Position numbers and translations under genes: made by a program. Below are positions 36,065 through 50,010 of a stretch of 64,000 nt of DNA, piece after piece. Location of the stretch: NCBI GenBank assembly GCA_963573305.1, contig OY754335.1, positions 56,937,985 to 57,001,984 of the forward strand, read 5' to 3'. The first letter of the stretch is position 1. Each line of letters begins with the position of its first letter. The DNA comes from Pyrrhosoma nymphula (Eukaryota; Arthropoda; Insecta; Odonata; Coenagrionidae). The notes beneath the pieces are model-generated. The model saw nothing but the letters and a program-made list of their open reading frames with translations, was not told the DNA's origin and did not search any database.

Positions 36065-38514
36065 ATATCTAAGCAAGTCTAGATAGACGGGATGAACGAC
36101 GTCACAGGTTACGTGATCTCATGAATTCACGGTGGGAAAGGACGAACAGTTATTCGAGTGATAGAATAAGCGAAGTGTTTTGGATCGTGTATCGTAATTA
36201 TGAACGTCTTTCGTACTGAAACAATTGTTGGCAAAAGAACATTGCAGAATCGACAAATTGCTTATCAGGTGGATAAAGAAATACTTCGTAGCTTACCACA
36301 CTTTTTATTTCGTAAAAATTGACCAATTCGAAGGTTTCAATTCATCATCAAAGGTAGGTTAGGTCAATCTGAAACCAACGATGTCCTTTAGATTGGTATT
36401 TTCTCGAAGTATATTCACTCGGCCATATTATATACCAGTCCACTGAAAATGAGGCAAGTAATACTGGAATTCTCGGATTTGAAAAAATAACCAAAGTTAT
36501 GAAAGTATTATTGAAATATTTAAAATTATCATCATAAAACATATTTAAAATGCAACAAACAATAGTTTATCAACAGAATCTGTCACTTTAACGCCACATT
36601 ACAAATCGTTCTCAGATAATAGATGTAGATAGAAGTGTGTTAAGAATGCGAGATATTCACAGGCGTCATAAACGTTTTTACAGTCATTTGGAGCTAAAAT
36701 TAACAACGTGAACACACCTATTTGCAATGGGAAACATGAAACATTCTTTCGCCTCCATGAGTCAGGTGAAATGTTATGCTCAAGAGGATAAGGTAAAACA
36801 CCCACAAAGATATTACATTTAAAAGTTTCTAATTATGAGATATTTCACGATGTTAATGATAACTACTAAATCACGTTCAACTTCTTTTGCTGCAGAGATA
36901 AATATGCAAAAATGTTAAAAAATATTGAAAGAACATAAAATGAAGTTCTCATACAAAATACGTTTTAATGCTGAACTACGTTGTAAAACGAACTGATTGG
37001 AGACGTAGAAATATACTGTTTTTGGGCTTCAGAGAATAATGCTTGTTTCTTTCCACCAATTCTTTTCACTGTATGCAAAACCAGAGATTAAATTAAATCT
37101 CTCAGCTCACATTTCATTATTAAGACATTAAATCCATGGAAATAATTTTTTTGTGATGGTAAGGTAAATATGGAGGATGGTTCCTTTTTTTCTTAATGCA
37201 AGGACTGCAAATTTGAAACTTTTGTCTTTCGATTTATCGTTTGGCGTGAAATTTTATTTCTCTTCGTATTCTCATAAAATATTTTCACCCCCTGCCTTGT
37301 TACCCCGACAAATTATAGTGACAAAGGAAAAGAGGCAATCAAGATAAAATAAAGAAAATTGAAAAGTTTTTTTAATATAACAAAATCAATCATTTTCATT
37401 TATATAGTTTTCAAGCATCACCCAATAGATCAGGTGTCGCAATTCAATCAACCTGAGTACTGTAACTGAAAGGTTATGGTCCGAAAAGAAGTTTTATATG
37501 TACCTACATATCCTTCAATATACCGTAGAACGTTTTCCTTTGAGTAGTTATAACCGTTATTCATTGATTAAATATTTAAATATGGACAACAGAAATACTA
37601 TTTTAGTTTAGTAATAGATGGTCTGAAGTAAATATATGAAAAATCACGTACAACCAAACTGGTTCTTCAAAAAACACGAATGAGGGAAAGCAGAGTTTTC
37701 TTTTTAACGCAAAAGTAACCTTACTTTTATTTTACTGTAATTATGTCGCGAGTGCTACTGAATTAATTTATAACTAAATAATTAAAAAGCTTAGATAACA
37801 GCTCCAAATGCATATAACGTACCATAAGGAGGAGCATTTGGTAGTTGACCTTCCTCAGAAGACGATGAAAGAGTCCGAAAATGAAAAGTTGGCAAAAATG
37901 GGCGTTTGTTGGACATCACTCTGTTGCGATGACAGCCTAAGAAGAGCTGACAGTAACAATAACATTATTACAAGGATAATTTTAACAAGAATGCAAATAT
38001 CTTTTCTCCAAAAAATATACCGATCCAAATGATTTAAAACTCCCACAGATTTAATTAATTTTATAAAGACCGAGTTCCAGGGTACACGATCTTGCGAATG
38101 CATGCGTGACCAAAATGTTCCTTCAAAATTGTACCGAGTTAAAACATGAGCTCACCAAAATAAGATAAACACAAGCATTTATAAATGCCCCTTCTCTAAC
38201 GCCAAGCATTTACTCTCGCATTGATTCACGCAATATAGTCGTGCAAGTAAATAAATCGTAAAAAATGCCCAAAGAGTAGGTATGATGACCCTAAAGTAGC
38301 TTAGGACATATCACAATGAATTATTGGATAGTAGATATATCGATATTAAAAACCGGAATCATATTTAATTTCAATATATCGAAGGAAAAATATTGAATAT
38401 AATTTATAGTGTTGATGGCCGGCTCAGTATAAAAATTGAAAGTATCTGCTACTCTTATTTTCCTCATGTCATAAATTTCTGATCAAAATTGTACAAAAGA
38501 CTATGCAATAGTAT
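36065..38514. other. AT-rich intergenic DNA
   Basis: No gene, repeat structure or RNA that I can support. Confidence 0.5.
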
Positions 38515-38529
38515 TTTTAACGAGACACT

Positions 38530-38700
38530 ATCAGGTGTTGCCTGGCTCCTAACCTTCAACATAACTGGCATGGGTGGCCCTACCAAGAGCAATCATTATT
38601 GCTCCCACCAGTCCAGCTCAAGGGATAATTGGAACGCACAAGCCCTTCCAGGGCATCAAGGCTGTGGTCCAAGGGAAGGGCAGCTATATATGTAGCCACA
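38530..38700. repeat. Possible repeat fragment with inverted GC-rich blocks
   Basis: A GC-richer island in very AT-rich DNA, containing GGCATGGGTGGCCC, CTCCCACCAGTCCAGC and CCAAGGGAAGGGCAGC. The punctuated short GC blocks look like the 3' UTR of some arthropod LINEs, but no coding remnant adjoins it. Low confidence. Confidence 0.25.
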
Positions 38701-40679
38701 TATTTAAAGATGGAAATTTTCATGTTACCAAAAATTGTTCGATATGAAAATTTTTATTCAATATTTATTGCGATATACATAAATATTTAATACTTCAAGT
38801 AAAAATTCAATACTTTTAAATTTTCACTCGAAAATTATCGAGTTCTCGATATACCTACTATCGATATTTAATGAGAATCTCAACCCAAAAACACTGTCGT
38901 GAAATACTTGAAATAGTATTCTTAGAATCATGCATCTTAAAACTTCAGCGACTGTGAGTCACTTTTCAGCACGACACTAGTATCCCAGAATCGTAATGTT
39001 TACATAAACATGCGTCACTTCAAAGTTTTATAACTGTTCATTAATTCTTCGGATATTCCCATTTCCCGTTCCACTTCCTTGCCTTGCGAATACACACACA
39101 TTTCTCTGCCTTTTCAACAATGTTCGTTTACCGTTTCTGCTTCCTCCTCATCGTTCGTGGAGGACTCCTTTCTCTTCCGGTTGAAATCCCTTCATTTGCA
39201 TCCACCGAATATTCTTATTTTCCGAAAATGATAAATGGCTTCGCAACAACGCTCCCACCTCCACTTCTCCGTTAATCGCTCTCTCACTTTCTTCTGTTTT
39301 TCTCGACCACAAGAATTCGGAACCGCTTTCAAGCTCGGATATCTCGTATTTGTTCCCGTCACTTGTTAACGCCGAGGACTCGTTCATATTTATTCCACCC
39401 ACCATTCTGCGCCCACTTGAATACCTAAGCAGTTTTACTAATTTTCCAACTGCTTACGGTTTCCCTTTCGGCACATACTTTAAAAATACGTGAACCGGCG
39501 TGAAAGAGACTCTGAGGCGAGTTTTCGAGGAAAGTAGAAACCAAGCAGGAATTAAAAGAAAAATGTTGGGAAAAAGACAATATCCTTGAATGGTTGTCAT
39601 GTTTGAACCTACGTCTCATATTGCTATTGGAACTGAACAAATTGCATGCTGTTACAACAAATGTTTTGGAAAATATGTGAAAGTATATTACATTTTATAA
39701 TACAAATATTTTCCGACTTCTTAAACGAATGCATGAAAGGCTTTATTTCTTGAAATCAAATAAACCCCGTGTAACCTAAGAGCTAATGCCTGTGACGCGT
39801 CGTAATCGTAGACACCTTTCCTTATGTAATCGTGTAAAATAACCATGCATTATGTGAAAATTAATAAAGTTGCATTAAATACTGGTTTTATTACTATTTG
39901 AAACTTAACAAATAATTCAGCTTATTGCGTTTTACGACAGTAAATTACAGAAAACACAATCATAAATCAGCGAGAGGAAAAAGTGGCAAAAGAATATTAA
40001 ATTTGAGCAAACATAGTTACACAATGCTTTGACAGTTAGAACGAAGGACCTACACACAAAGTGACCTATACATTCTATTACCTTTTGAAGTAAGTATTTT
40101 TAAAAAATGCCAATCAACATGATTATTTTGGGCCTAAATTAAAAAAATCTCGATGCTGGTAAAATCTAAAAATAATAAATAAGTAAGAAACTATAAGTCC
40201 TTTAATGACTTTCGTGATTAAATCTTATCTTATACCGCTACTGAATCGAACAAAATGCATGATACATCAACAAGGAAATATATTGAGGAAATGAAAGTCA
40301 TTGAGTATTCCATATATTTCACGAAAACTATTTCCTACAGTGCAACTCAAGTTTAAATCGATAGCTTTCAAAAGCGCATTCATTAATTTCAAGCAATTAA
40401 TACCCTATTTATCAAATCAAATTATTGGAATAGAAAAATAAATATTTTTGAATGCATATCTACATACCCATCATGCCATTCGTTACCTTTCGGAGTTGGC
40501 AAAGTCACAGAATTTAGTTATTGACATTTGCCTAATAAAACTGGCTCTATTTAAATAATTTCCTCCATAATGCTCTAAACTTACTAACTTCGGTTATCTT
40601 ATATCGTTTATCACCTCTCTTACACTCATGCATTGCATCTTGCATGCTTTTCCATTCTTAAGACTCTAAATAGTTCTCC
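38701..40679. other. AT-rich intergenic DNA
   Basis: Nothing recognised. The open frame 39148-39405 (85 codons, minus) is acidic and unrecognised. Confidence 0.45.
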
Positions 40680-40945
40680 TATGTAGTCTCTTCTACCGCA
40701 TTCACCCAAAGCTTTTGCGATCTACCTCTTCCACTCACACCATTCATTCTATTAACATATATTTGTTTCGTTATTCAACTCTCTCCCATTCTCTCGACAT
40801 GGCCAAACCAACGAAGCAAACTCCTTTCATATATGTCCGTTACTGGAGCATCAAACCCACCTTCTTTTATCACCAACTCATTCCTAACCCTATCCATGCT
40901 ACTATTCCCGCAAAAACTTCTCAGGTACCCGATTTCCACTGCCTC
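40680..40945 (-). pseudogene. LINE ORF2 C-terminal fragment (GHVERM type)
   Basis: The minus-strand translation from about 40935 reads Y-L-R-S-F-C-G, then M-D-R-V-R-N-E-L-V, then S-L-L-R-W-F-G-H-V-E-R-M-G-E. After a stop come Y-V-N-R-M-N-G-V-S-G-R-G-R-S-Q-K-L-W-V and A-V-E-E. This order (D-R-V-R-N-E, L-R-W-x-G-H-V-x-R-M, G-R-G-R-P, W-x-D-x-V-x-x) is the hallmark C-terminal end of a large group of insect non-LTR retrotransposons. A stop after the GHVERM segment and short frame slips make it inactive. RT catalytic motifs are absent. The plus-strand open frame 40715-40984 is its antisense shadow. Confidence 0.75.
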
Positions 40946-43384
40946 TTATGCTTCTCCAGACACTCAGATTTTACTGCCATATAATTAAGTTAATTGTACT
41001 ATTAATTTACTCTCAAAACAGGCTTGGTTGCTCCGTCAAATATTCGTTACAGACAGAAAAAAAACATCACTACACACTTAAGTATCTATGGCACAGAATC
41101 CCTTTCCAGTTTTTCCGTAGGATTTATAATGAAATCTTCAATGGCAGTGAGCCTTCTTCGCCATCGATTCATCTGAGAAAATAAGGTACTTGGAAAGCAT
41201 ATTCCGTTGGAGGAAACTCATTAATCTCTTAGAGTATGAAATCGGATAAAGTCCCTCGTACAAGTATTTTCTCCCAAAAGGTAGGAGCCACTCAATAGCT
41301 TCGAAATACTCTGTTAAGGCTTCGTGATCTATCAGCGTCATCTTTAAGGGTTTCGCGTTATGGCAGGTATTGGCTCGTATCCAAAAAAAATCACCCAAGA
41401 TGCCACCTTCAACATGCAAATTTTATTTCCCTGGCTATCATAGCCTCTCAGATTCACTGTTGAGAAAGAAATCACCACTCAACCGTTAAATGCGCATCAA
41501 GCCAAGCTGGAAAGAATATATACCAGGCCTCCGCATATAAAAAATTAAATTCTACTAACGTTGTGATTTGTACTCATTGTAATGCAAAAATGTAACAAGG
41601 CACAGTAAACCAATATACAAAATAATTTTGAAAGCACCCATTATATTTGTTAAAACACTTTTTAGAATTATTGGAGAATAATAATTTCCAAATAATTTGC
41701 AAAAAGATATGCTCGGTAATAACACTAATTAACTAAATGTATTTCGATGTTGAAAGCGCATGACTATATTTCTTTCTTGCCTTGAAATCGTTCCTTCATT
41801 TATAGTCCAGTCAATGGAGATTTTAACCCGGACAAAATATATATCTCGCTGAAAAATGGCATTTATGTAGTTTAGAGCGTATATAATTTAGAAAAAAAAT
41901 TGTTTCGCGGAATTCGGTTATCAGAACCCAAAAAAAGTTTTGAATTTAAGCAGAAAAATGTAGTTTTCCCCATTTTTCTCTAAGAGTATTAAATATTTTC
42001 TAAATTGTATTCGACAAGGGAAAATATCGTGAAATTCCCAACGAAAAAAGTTAGAGTGAATTTTTCACCCAAGTTCATTAATTCGTCAGGAAATGGCATT
42101 GAGTATATTCATGACGCGCGGGGCTCCTACGTTTCGCGCCATTGAAAAAAACATGAACTCCCATCGTGCCGGCCCACGGAATCCGTCATAACTCGGCAAG
42201 TTATGTAAGGTCTACATGAATCTTAAGCCTTAGTCAAGGCTTTTAAATGGCATAGCAAAAATAAATTTAATTAATGCGCAAACTTAATTCACCCGTTGCA
42301 TTAAGAGACATCAAATTTCTATTCCTGCGAGCTGCTGAAAAAACGGGTATAGGGACACTAGAAGTTTAAAAGCGAAAGAAGATAAAATTAAAGAGAGGAA
42401 GAATAAAATTAGGGAGAGAAAAAGAGTAATGTTGGATTAGCGATTCAATCTGTTCACTTTGCAGCAAGGCATGCTGCTTTGGATGATAGAATTCTTGAGC
42501 TATTCTAGCCGTTTGAAAGCAGATCTTCAAAATTGTTGTAATAACAATAAAAACCTAACATTAAAGCCAACACGATAAATCGATTTTTTTCGGTAAATAA
42601 CATTTTTATTGTATTATAACATTCCATAGAGACGTAAAATATGTTCTCCTCAATTTTCCACCAGATTATATAGACTGAAATCCAGATTTTTTTAACATTA
42701 GGGTTAACGGTTAGCAGATATTTCCTCTGACTAACAGAATTTAAAAAAAGTTATTGATCTTGCCTATACTTATGTGAGACTTCGGCTTTTATAAACCTCC
42801 ACGTTGTTCAAAAGACAACGGTTTTTTTAAAAATACATTTTTCCACTTTTGCTCACATGATTCTATAACGCTTAGGAACAGAAAACCCCGAACCTTCCCG
42901 TTCTTTAATAATGATAAACCGGCGACCGGCGTCCGAATATGAACCCTCAAAGATGTCTCAATGCACATATTAGAGCTGAATGTGACCTATCAGTACTCAG
43001 AAGCTTGAACTTTCAGTTGACCTATATGCTCCAGCTTTCGACCTCTGACCTACAGGTTAAATTATACGATTCTGTAAAATGACAGAGGTGAGAATTTTGG
43101 ACCTACAATGCCGCAAAGCAATGCGAGAGCTGGGGTTAGTTATCATTCACTCAGTTCCGATTGTTAATACCGGGGACACTCGGAGTCCCGATAAAAGGGA
43201 AAAAATCAAGTCCCAGGGCTATAGTTTCTGATTAAATATATTCTCGGAATGAAAACCGAAGCTATCTGTTTTTCCATCTTTTACACTCACGTCAGCTTAC
43301 CAACAGTCTGAGGTAATACGCAAAACACAAACTCTCAGTTAAAATCATTTTTGTGAAAAAGTAATGCCATCCAGCTGTTAATGT
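40946..43384. other. AT-rich intergenic DNA
   Basis: The minus-strand frame 41138-41419 (93 codons) is unrecognised. 42110-42200 is a GC-richer patch. No repeat could be defined. Confidence 0.45.
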
Positions 43385-43600
43385 AAACCAGTACTTATAA
43401 ATCCGGGCCATTTGTGTCACACTCCGTAGTTTTCGAACTCACGAATAATGCATAGAGTTTTTGTATCCATCAGTTCGGCAGGGTATGCCATATTTTGTCA
43501 CTTCTATATTTTCTAAAGATATGATTCAGGGTCCAAATAATATCCTCCATGTTATACTAAAACTCGCCTGGTCTGAAAATTTTGAGTATTTTAAGCATAA
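43385..43600 (-). pseudogene. CR1-like LINE fragment, third copy
   Basis: Aligned by eye to 21735-21865: both read CAGTTCGGCAG, then ATGYCAT, TTTTGTCACTTCTAT, then AAGATA and TATCCTCC, then a diverged segment ending in CCTGGT. In the 21.7 kb copy this stretch is the minus-strand end of a LINE ORF2, so this is a minus-strand fragment of the same family. Its 3' tail is not visible. Confidence 0.6.
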
Positions 43601-46596
43601 CGTTTAGGAAATAGGAAAAGTGTTCGTTAATGCTAAGTGTCTCAACCGAGTTATAACCATTACTTATCATGAGGCTCAAGAAAAACTTCGTAATTTTTTG
43701 CCAAGACCAGGTTATCTTCAGGTTGACGTTAACCAGCCATTATGAAACCAGGCCTACAGGAAATATAAAGGACCTAGGAAAAATACAACCATATCATTTC
43801 AGTCGTATGTAAGTGAAAATTGTCTGTCTTATTTCCGAATTTAAATTTCATTTAATATTAATCCCGGAAATCAAAGGAGGGAATCTCTCTGAGAGGACTC
43901 CTGATTGTCAAATACATATGGCCACCCCTTTCCATTAAAAATGTTGCCAGAATTAAACAAAATTGTAACCAGCTTTTGAAGAATGAAATCATGAATTAGT
44001 AGCAACTAATATTTCTTTGCATAACTGGCCCGCAGTGAAATATTATCACTAAAGTAATCAAGCTCATAAAATGTAATGATAGGACGAAAACTCCAATAGG
44101 GCTTATTAATAAATTGTCTACACACCAGGAAGGAAATTATGGCATGTTTATAATGATTACAAGTATTAAAGAGGATAAAACTACTTATTTCGTACTTTTA
44201 TTCCGGAGAAATTTCATTTTCAACTTCCACATTGTCTTAACGTGCTGAATGCGACCTGACTTTTGATGCCCCAGGTTCTAGACTATGCCATAGAAGTTGT
44301 GCCAAGTAGGTAACCACGTTTGCTTCCGAAATGCAATTTGGTTTCCGACCAAGAGGATCCAAAAACTCATGCGCCGCTTCCCCATCCCCATCAACCTTCT
44401 CGCGAAGCAAAGTAGTTGCTGACATACTTTCCGCAGAGAATGTAAGAGACAGAAAAGGGTTTCTTTGGTATGCAAAACTAGCTACGAACTATGAGCTTCA
44501 TATCTGTGCAAACGTCAGAGGGCTCAACAAACGTATGGTGCTTTCTCGCGTCATTTTTCCTGAGCAAAATAAGGACACCATCGCTGAAAACATCATACGT
44601 TTCGCCGTCTGGTAAGCGGGTCTCAATTTATAACGCGCTTTAAAACAAATGAGTGAATTTTGATCTGCCCTACTATCTGGCGCTAATTCGATTCAATATA
44701 AACTTTCTCAGCGATATGATAAAAAGTTACAGCTAGATCTGGGGTCCAGAAAATCCTCACTGGCTCTTAACTTCCCGATTTAAAATGAATTCATCTCTTA
44801 CAACTTCGAGGAGGTGCATGCTTATCCTTCTTGATACCGCTCTTGCCCACAAATGAATAGAATACGGTTCCGAGTCGGGCTTGGCCGTTACTGAGATTAT
44901 GGCTCGTGAGATATCTGACTAAAAGATACTATCAACAGCGTTACAGAAGCGTATGTTATGACACACTATCACAGAGAAAAGATCTTAACGGAATTCATAA
45001 AATCAAATGATTCCCACAAACAAAGTTTATTTAGATCTACAATAACAAGCAAAGTTCATTAGCTAAGAGCATAAGTTAGGGTACTAATTGAAGGAAAATA
45101 TGGGTTATTTGTATTCAATAAATATGACTAAACACTAATTAACAGTAAAAACTTCCATTTGAAAGGAGTAATAAGAGAAATCGAAAACATGCTCCGTAAC
45201 AAACATTGCTAGGAAAGGAGTTATTTCAATAATGTTGTTTGTAAATGAGGCGATAAATCCAGACTGCTGGGTTGAATGGAAAAACGACATGATTAAAACA
45301 ATATTTAAGAATTGACAAAAAGAATAAGTTGTACCCCAGAAATTAATAAAATTTATTTATTATGCCTATCATTTTAATTAATTCATTCTGCGAGTTAAAG
45401 AGAAACAACAAATCAAAACTTAAACTTGTTTCTGGCTATAAATCAGCTTTTTGCCCTAATCACGGAAATTTTTCGCTGAATTAGAACTATCATTAGTTTA
45501 TCTCGCAACCTCTAAAGACAGGTTCATGAAAAAAAATAATTTAGGACGGTTCCCCACTGATTTCCCATGAACATACACGCCCGTACATTAAACTTACATC
45601 AAAATAGTACAATTAATAATGACAATGACAGACACATACTCTTTCACAGACTTAATCCTTGTTGACAGTATAAGTATACCCAGTTCATAACGAGGCATGA
45701 CTCAATTAAAGAGAAAAAACATGGTCCGCAATTAATTACACAGTACACAAGTGTTGAGAGAGAGAAATAGTTCTTAAAAACTAAATCTTTGCCACACATT
45801 CATCCCAACAGCTCACATTTAACAGAATTTTAACGCGAAGAACGGCGCAGGGAACACCTTTCAGTTTACACAGTGCCTCGCCACAAAATCTTCCTCCTCA
45901 CCTTATGCACACATTGGGCCAAATTCCCAATGCCGCAGGATAAACGGATAATACCCCGCGGAAGGAGGATTTTGCAAGACTAAGAATTCACCATAGATGG
46001 CGACACGATCCAAAGTTTACCCGATTGGCGTCGGGGTGAGATGGGATTCCAAGATGAATGAGAAATTCCACGACGAACTATTCCAAAACTTTTGCTGGAG
46101 ACCAGTTGGCGGGGAGGATTAGGTATTTAAAGGAAGCGCATACACTTTTTTATGATCTGAAAACCATAAGTTGGGTGGTGTAAGAATTTTTATGAATACT
46201 CGCCAGAATGCTTGAGAGATAGAGAATTCCTAGGACGACAAGCTCTAACAATCGAAGCAAGAATATTCCGGAGAAGACCAATAAATATAAGACTTAATAC
46301 TTAAACTGTGGTATACAGTGACAAGTTCGCCAAACATGTGGGCATGTAATTAACTTTTGCATAAAATTTAAATGAGCACTTGATTTCAGCATACAACATG
46401 CGCTGCATTTCTAAGGTATAAACTTTTGAATATTTACTGCTGATCCCATAGACAACTTTAGAAATAAGACAATAAATGACACTGAAATTAGAAAATAAGT
46501 TTACTTTAAGGTAATAAAAAAAATTGATCACTGCAGTTCCAAAAACCTGTTAAAGCTATTCAGGAATTGTATGAATTTATGCAAAACTGTTATGAC
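43601..46596. other. Intergenic DNA
   Basis: No gene recognised. 45830-46060 is moderately GC-rich. Open frames at 44237-44475 (minus) and 44331-44615 (plus) overlap and are unrecognised. Confidence 0.45.
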
Positions 46597-46740
46597 GAAA
46601 TAAATAAACTTTGTATATTCCACACAAATATTTAATGGTATAAACCCCTTCTTTTAATAATTTGAATAAGTTAAATAATAAATTAAAGGGATTTATACCA
46701 TTAAATATTTGTGTGGAATATACAAAGTTTTTTTATTTCA
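46597..46740. repeat. Inverted repeat D (about 54-bp arms)
   Basis: Left arm 46597-46650 and right arm 46686-46739 are inverted copies, both containing GTATATTCCACACAAATATT or its complement. The AT-rich loop is about 35 bases. One arm differs by a base here and there near both ends. No CTGATGA-type motif is present, so it differs from elements A-C. It could be a small foldback MITE. Confidence 0.8.
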
Positions 46741-47319
46741 TTATCAACTCGAAGTTCCACAAAGTTCACTCGCGAACCATGGAAGATATAAAAATTGTTA
46801 TGACCAGGAAAAGGAATTTAAAGAGCGTATGAGTTTTAATTTGTATGAATAAGAATACTATTATGTAACGTAAAATATGAATTAAGGCCGAGTATCGTTG
46901 TCAGAAATATATATTACAATTGACTAAGTAATATAAATATTTACTGCGGCTTACAAGTACCTAATTAGTATTTGTAGCCTCAGGTCATGCATTTCTTGAA
47001 ACATTCATTCCACAGGATTAAATATTCTTTAGTCAAATTATACTGCATGTATGCCGAAATTTGATTACCAAGTTATACATCATCTTTTTCAACCTAACCA
47101 GCACAGTTTTATATACATCAACTGCACAATCAAGCGTTAAAGCAGTTAATTGTGAACATTTAAATTGGTACTCGATTCAAATAATTGCTAGAACAGGTTC
47201 GTTAGACACCTACTATCTACATATGTGAAATCACAATTAAAGAGTATGCAATCATAATAATGTAAATATGATCAAGAACATTCAATGACGAGAATGTAAA
47301 GAAAATACTGACTAAGACT
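46741..47319. other. AT-rich intergenic DNA
   Basis: No feature supported. Confidence 0.5.
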
Positions 47320-47705
47320 ATAACATAGAGTGTAGCGTTGCATGGTGCAGAAGTATGTACTCCGGGTAAAGAGGGTGAGAGTAGGTTCTCAAGCGCTTAA
47401 GATGTGGGTGCAGAGGAGAATAAAGAAAGAGTGGGGGACGGAAAGGAATCCGAACAAGGGAGTGCTTGAAATGGTGAGTAAGGAGAGAAAAAATCTGGAG
47501 GAGATTAGCAGATTAAGTGGTTGGAAGATGTAATGAGAGGCAAAGGGATGGTGAAGGCCGTAAAGAGAAGGGAATGTTGGGTAAGCGGGGATGAGAAAAG
47601 AAGTGTATGAAGGAGAGAAAGAAAGAGACGGAATGAAAAAAGGTAGGACGTACGCTGAGCTGACGAAAGAAATTGTGCATGAAGATAGGGTCAGGAGGAT
47701 ATTTA
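47320..47705 (+). pseudogene. Decayed LINE ORF2 C-terminus
   Basis: The plus strand reads L-H-G-A-E-V-C-T in one frame (47335-47360), then in the next frame K-M-W-V-Q-R-R-I-K-K-E-W and N-K-G-V-L-E-M-V. Further on it reads V-M-R-G-K-G-M-V-K-A-V (about 47530) and finally D-G-M-K-K-G-R-T-Y-A-E-L (about 47630-47670). These match, in order, the family segments Y-G-A-E-T-W-T, M-W-x-W-R-R-M-x-K-I-S-W, N-E-E-V-L-x-M-V, L-R-G-x-G and M-L-D-D-x-x-x-G-R-x-Y-A-E-L of insect non-LTR retrotransposons. At least three frame changes mark it as dead. The long minus-strand frame 47389-47853 (154 codons) is only its antisense. Confidence 0.7.
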
Positions 47706-49005
47706 CTACCTTCCACTTAAACCTAACTAAAATGTTAGAAATTATAATATGCTTATCCATAATCTCTTTCACTAAAACATAACTACACCGATTTATCACC
47801 TCTAACAATAAATATATAACCACCATAAGACGCTTTACTCCAGAATGCTTCATAACTTTACCTTAGACTAAAGATGAGAGGGAAAAATAGTGATATGGAA
47901 GAAGGTCTTTTTCTCGGGGAATCCTCAGCTGTCGCTTTCCCGGCTGATGAATGACCCGAACGGATTTGGCTCCATATTTACCCTCCGAGGAAGATAAGGG
48001 TGGGAGCGTGGGGGCTGGGCGGGAGAGCGCCGGTCATGAAAAGAGCCGGTCTTCCGGAAGGCGCTATTGGGTGAGAAGTGAAAGAAATGAAGCCACTCCT
48101 ACGCAGAAAGAGTTGAATCAATGCGATGGGAAGGTCTGATTAGATTTGCTGCCTACTCGACCCGTTGACCTTCAGCGCCGGTGATTCAATTGGAGGAGCT
48201 CCAACCGAGAATTTTGAACGATATGAAAACAACACACGCTCTGTCGCCGTGTGTACCAAACCATTATTTTGGATGTGGACTCGCTGAATCCGAGGTAATC
48301 CACATCATACAGCAATACTCTGAAAGATGATAAGGCTTCATTTTTTATTGTTACAATATGAATGCGCATCGGACAACGCGAAGGCAAGAATTCAAGAAAA
48401 GGCAGAATTCTTTCACCAGCCAAAAGTTTTCGTCGGCCGATGAAGCTAAAGGGTACAAAGCGACATGTATTACTGCAAAAATGCATCACCAACTAGTGAT
48501 CCCCAATCTTCACATGAAAAATATTCAAATTTTGGAACTGATGAAGATAAGAGGTTTCTTGTCACAAGTCAGATTATGGGTCTCTCAAGATAAAAGAATA
48601 AACGAAACTCCTGAGTGAAAAATAATTACATTCTCGAAAGATTGTTGATGATTTTTTGATCATTTCAGTGTCTGAATACACTTTTTTTTAACTACACAAA
48701 GGTAACTTAAGCGCGGGTAAAAATAGTATTTGATGGTAACATGTACCAGGCTACGTAAAGAAACGAATTGAAAGATTTAATCATCAATATAAAGGAAATT
48801 CCTATCAGAATCAAAATTTAACTACCGAGATTTCAAGACTACTACTTCAATATTTGAACGGCATGGATTCAGGACTCGACTATGAATCGGAAGGTTCTGG
48901 AAAAAATCTGGTTTAAGCCACTTGAAAAACCCCGCTTAGAATAATTGGGGAGTAATTTTCTTTGAATGAGATGAGAAAGCGGAGAAATGAGTACATGTGC
49001 GCAGA
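47706..49005. other. Intergenic DNA
   Basis: 47930-48190 is somewhat GC-rich. The overlapping frames 48172-48492 (minus) and 48358-48618 (plus) are unrecognised. Confidence 0.45.
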
Positions 49006-49030
49006 ATATATATATATATATATATATATT
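49006..49030. repeat. (AT)n microsatellite
   Basis: A nearly pure AT dinucleotide run of about 25 bases. Confidence 0.95.
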
Positions 49031-49259
49031 AGAGTAAAGTAAAGAGCCTCCAAGTCCTACCTCGGTCATACTGAAACCAATATTCCTTTGGGCGGCACTG
49101 TAATGCTGAAACCGGGAAGAGTGGCAAGTAAATGCAACTTTCGAGTTAAAACGAATGACTCCGTCACTATATATAAAATCCAATCGAATTCGTCTTTTCG
49201 AACTCGATCTGATACTGATTCGTAAAACGCTTCAACCCTTGAAATAAAGTAACACCTAA

Positions 49260-49680
49260 ATTGCTAGCCCTTCCGGTTCATGAAGGCGGCTTATGAAGAT
49301 GTGACGTTTCCCGGAGCATTTGTCACGACCATGTTTTCGGCCGCCTGCGCAGTCGTGAGCGCCCATCATGGTCGGAGATTCATCCACCTTCCATCGCGGC
49401 CCTATGCCTCCATAAGCGAGCTCGCGATTTTGTGATTAATTGGACACCCTCCTCCACGCACGTTTTTCCCGTTTTCCACGCGTGGAGGGGGAGGGAGAGA
49501 GAGAGGTGGATGGAAGCGATTTTGAGGGATAAAACCAGCCTCACCCGGGAAGGAGAGGCGTCGTGGACCAGGAAACTCTCTGGGACCCAGCGACTATCAA
49601 TCACTGTCACGCAAAAACCACCGCGCAAAGCCTCACAAAAGATGCGATCGGGACCAACTTCTGCGGCGTTCATAAAAAAA
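49260..49680. promoter_or_regulatory. CpG-rich patch
   Basis: CpG-dense compared with its flanks, with a CCTGCGCAG site near 49344 that resembles half an NRF1 site. Frames open on both strands (103 and 83 codons) lack any domain. Promoter function is a guess from composition only. Confidence 0.25.
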
Positions 49681-50010
49681 TAACGATACAACTACTTGCA
49701 AAACAGAAAGGAAAGTAAAATTAGAGGATAAACAAAAGGAATGAGGAGATGAACAAAGACTGAATCGTCGGCAGCAGCCTTGGGGATAGGAAAGATTTAC
49801 GAAATGAAGTAGACCAAGGGCAAAGTAATACACTTCTCTTAAAAAAAGTCGTCATAAATATAAAAGAGCACTTGCGTTATTATCATCCGAGAATAGAGCG
49901 ATGGTGACAACCTGATCGCTTTACAGAGGGGAAGCAAATCTGAAATAAAGTATGGAACTTTATCTCTATTACGGAACAATGCACAAATATAATCTAGCAA
50001 AGAAGTATCA

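Noticed and set aside
40715..40984. 89-codon plus-strand frame
   Set aside because: Antisense of the GHVERM-type LINE fragment.
41138..41419. 93-codon minus-strand frame as a host exon
   Set aside because: No recognisable domain or convincing splice sites; length within chance for the number of frames examined.
47389..47853. 154-codon minus-strand frame with hydrophobic, serine-rich content
   Set aside because: It is the antisense of a purine-rich LINE relic; the hydrophobic look comes from pyrimidine-rich codons.
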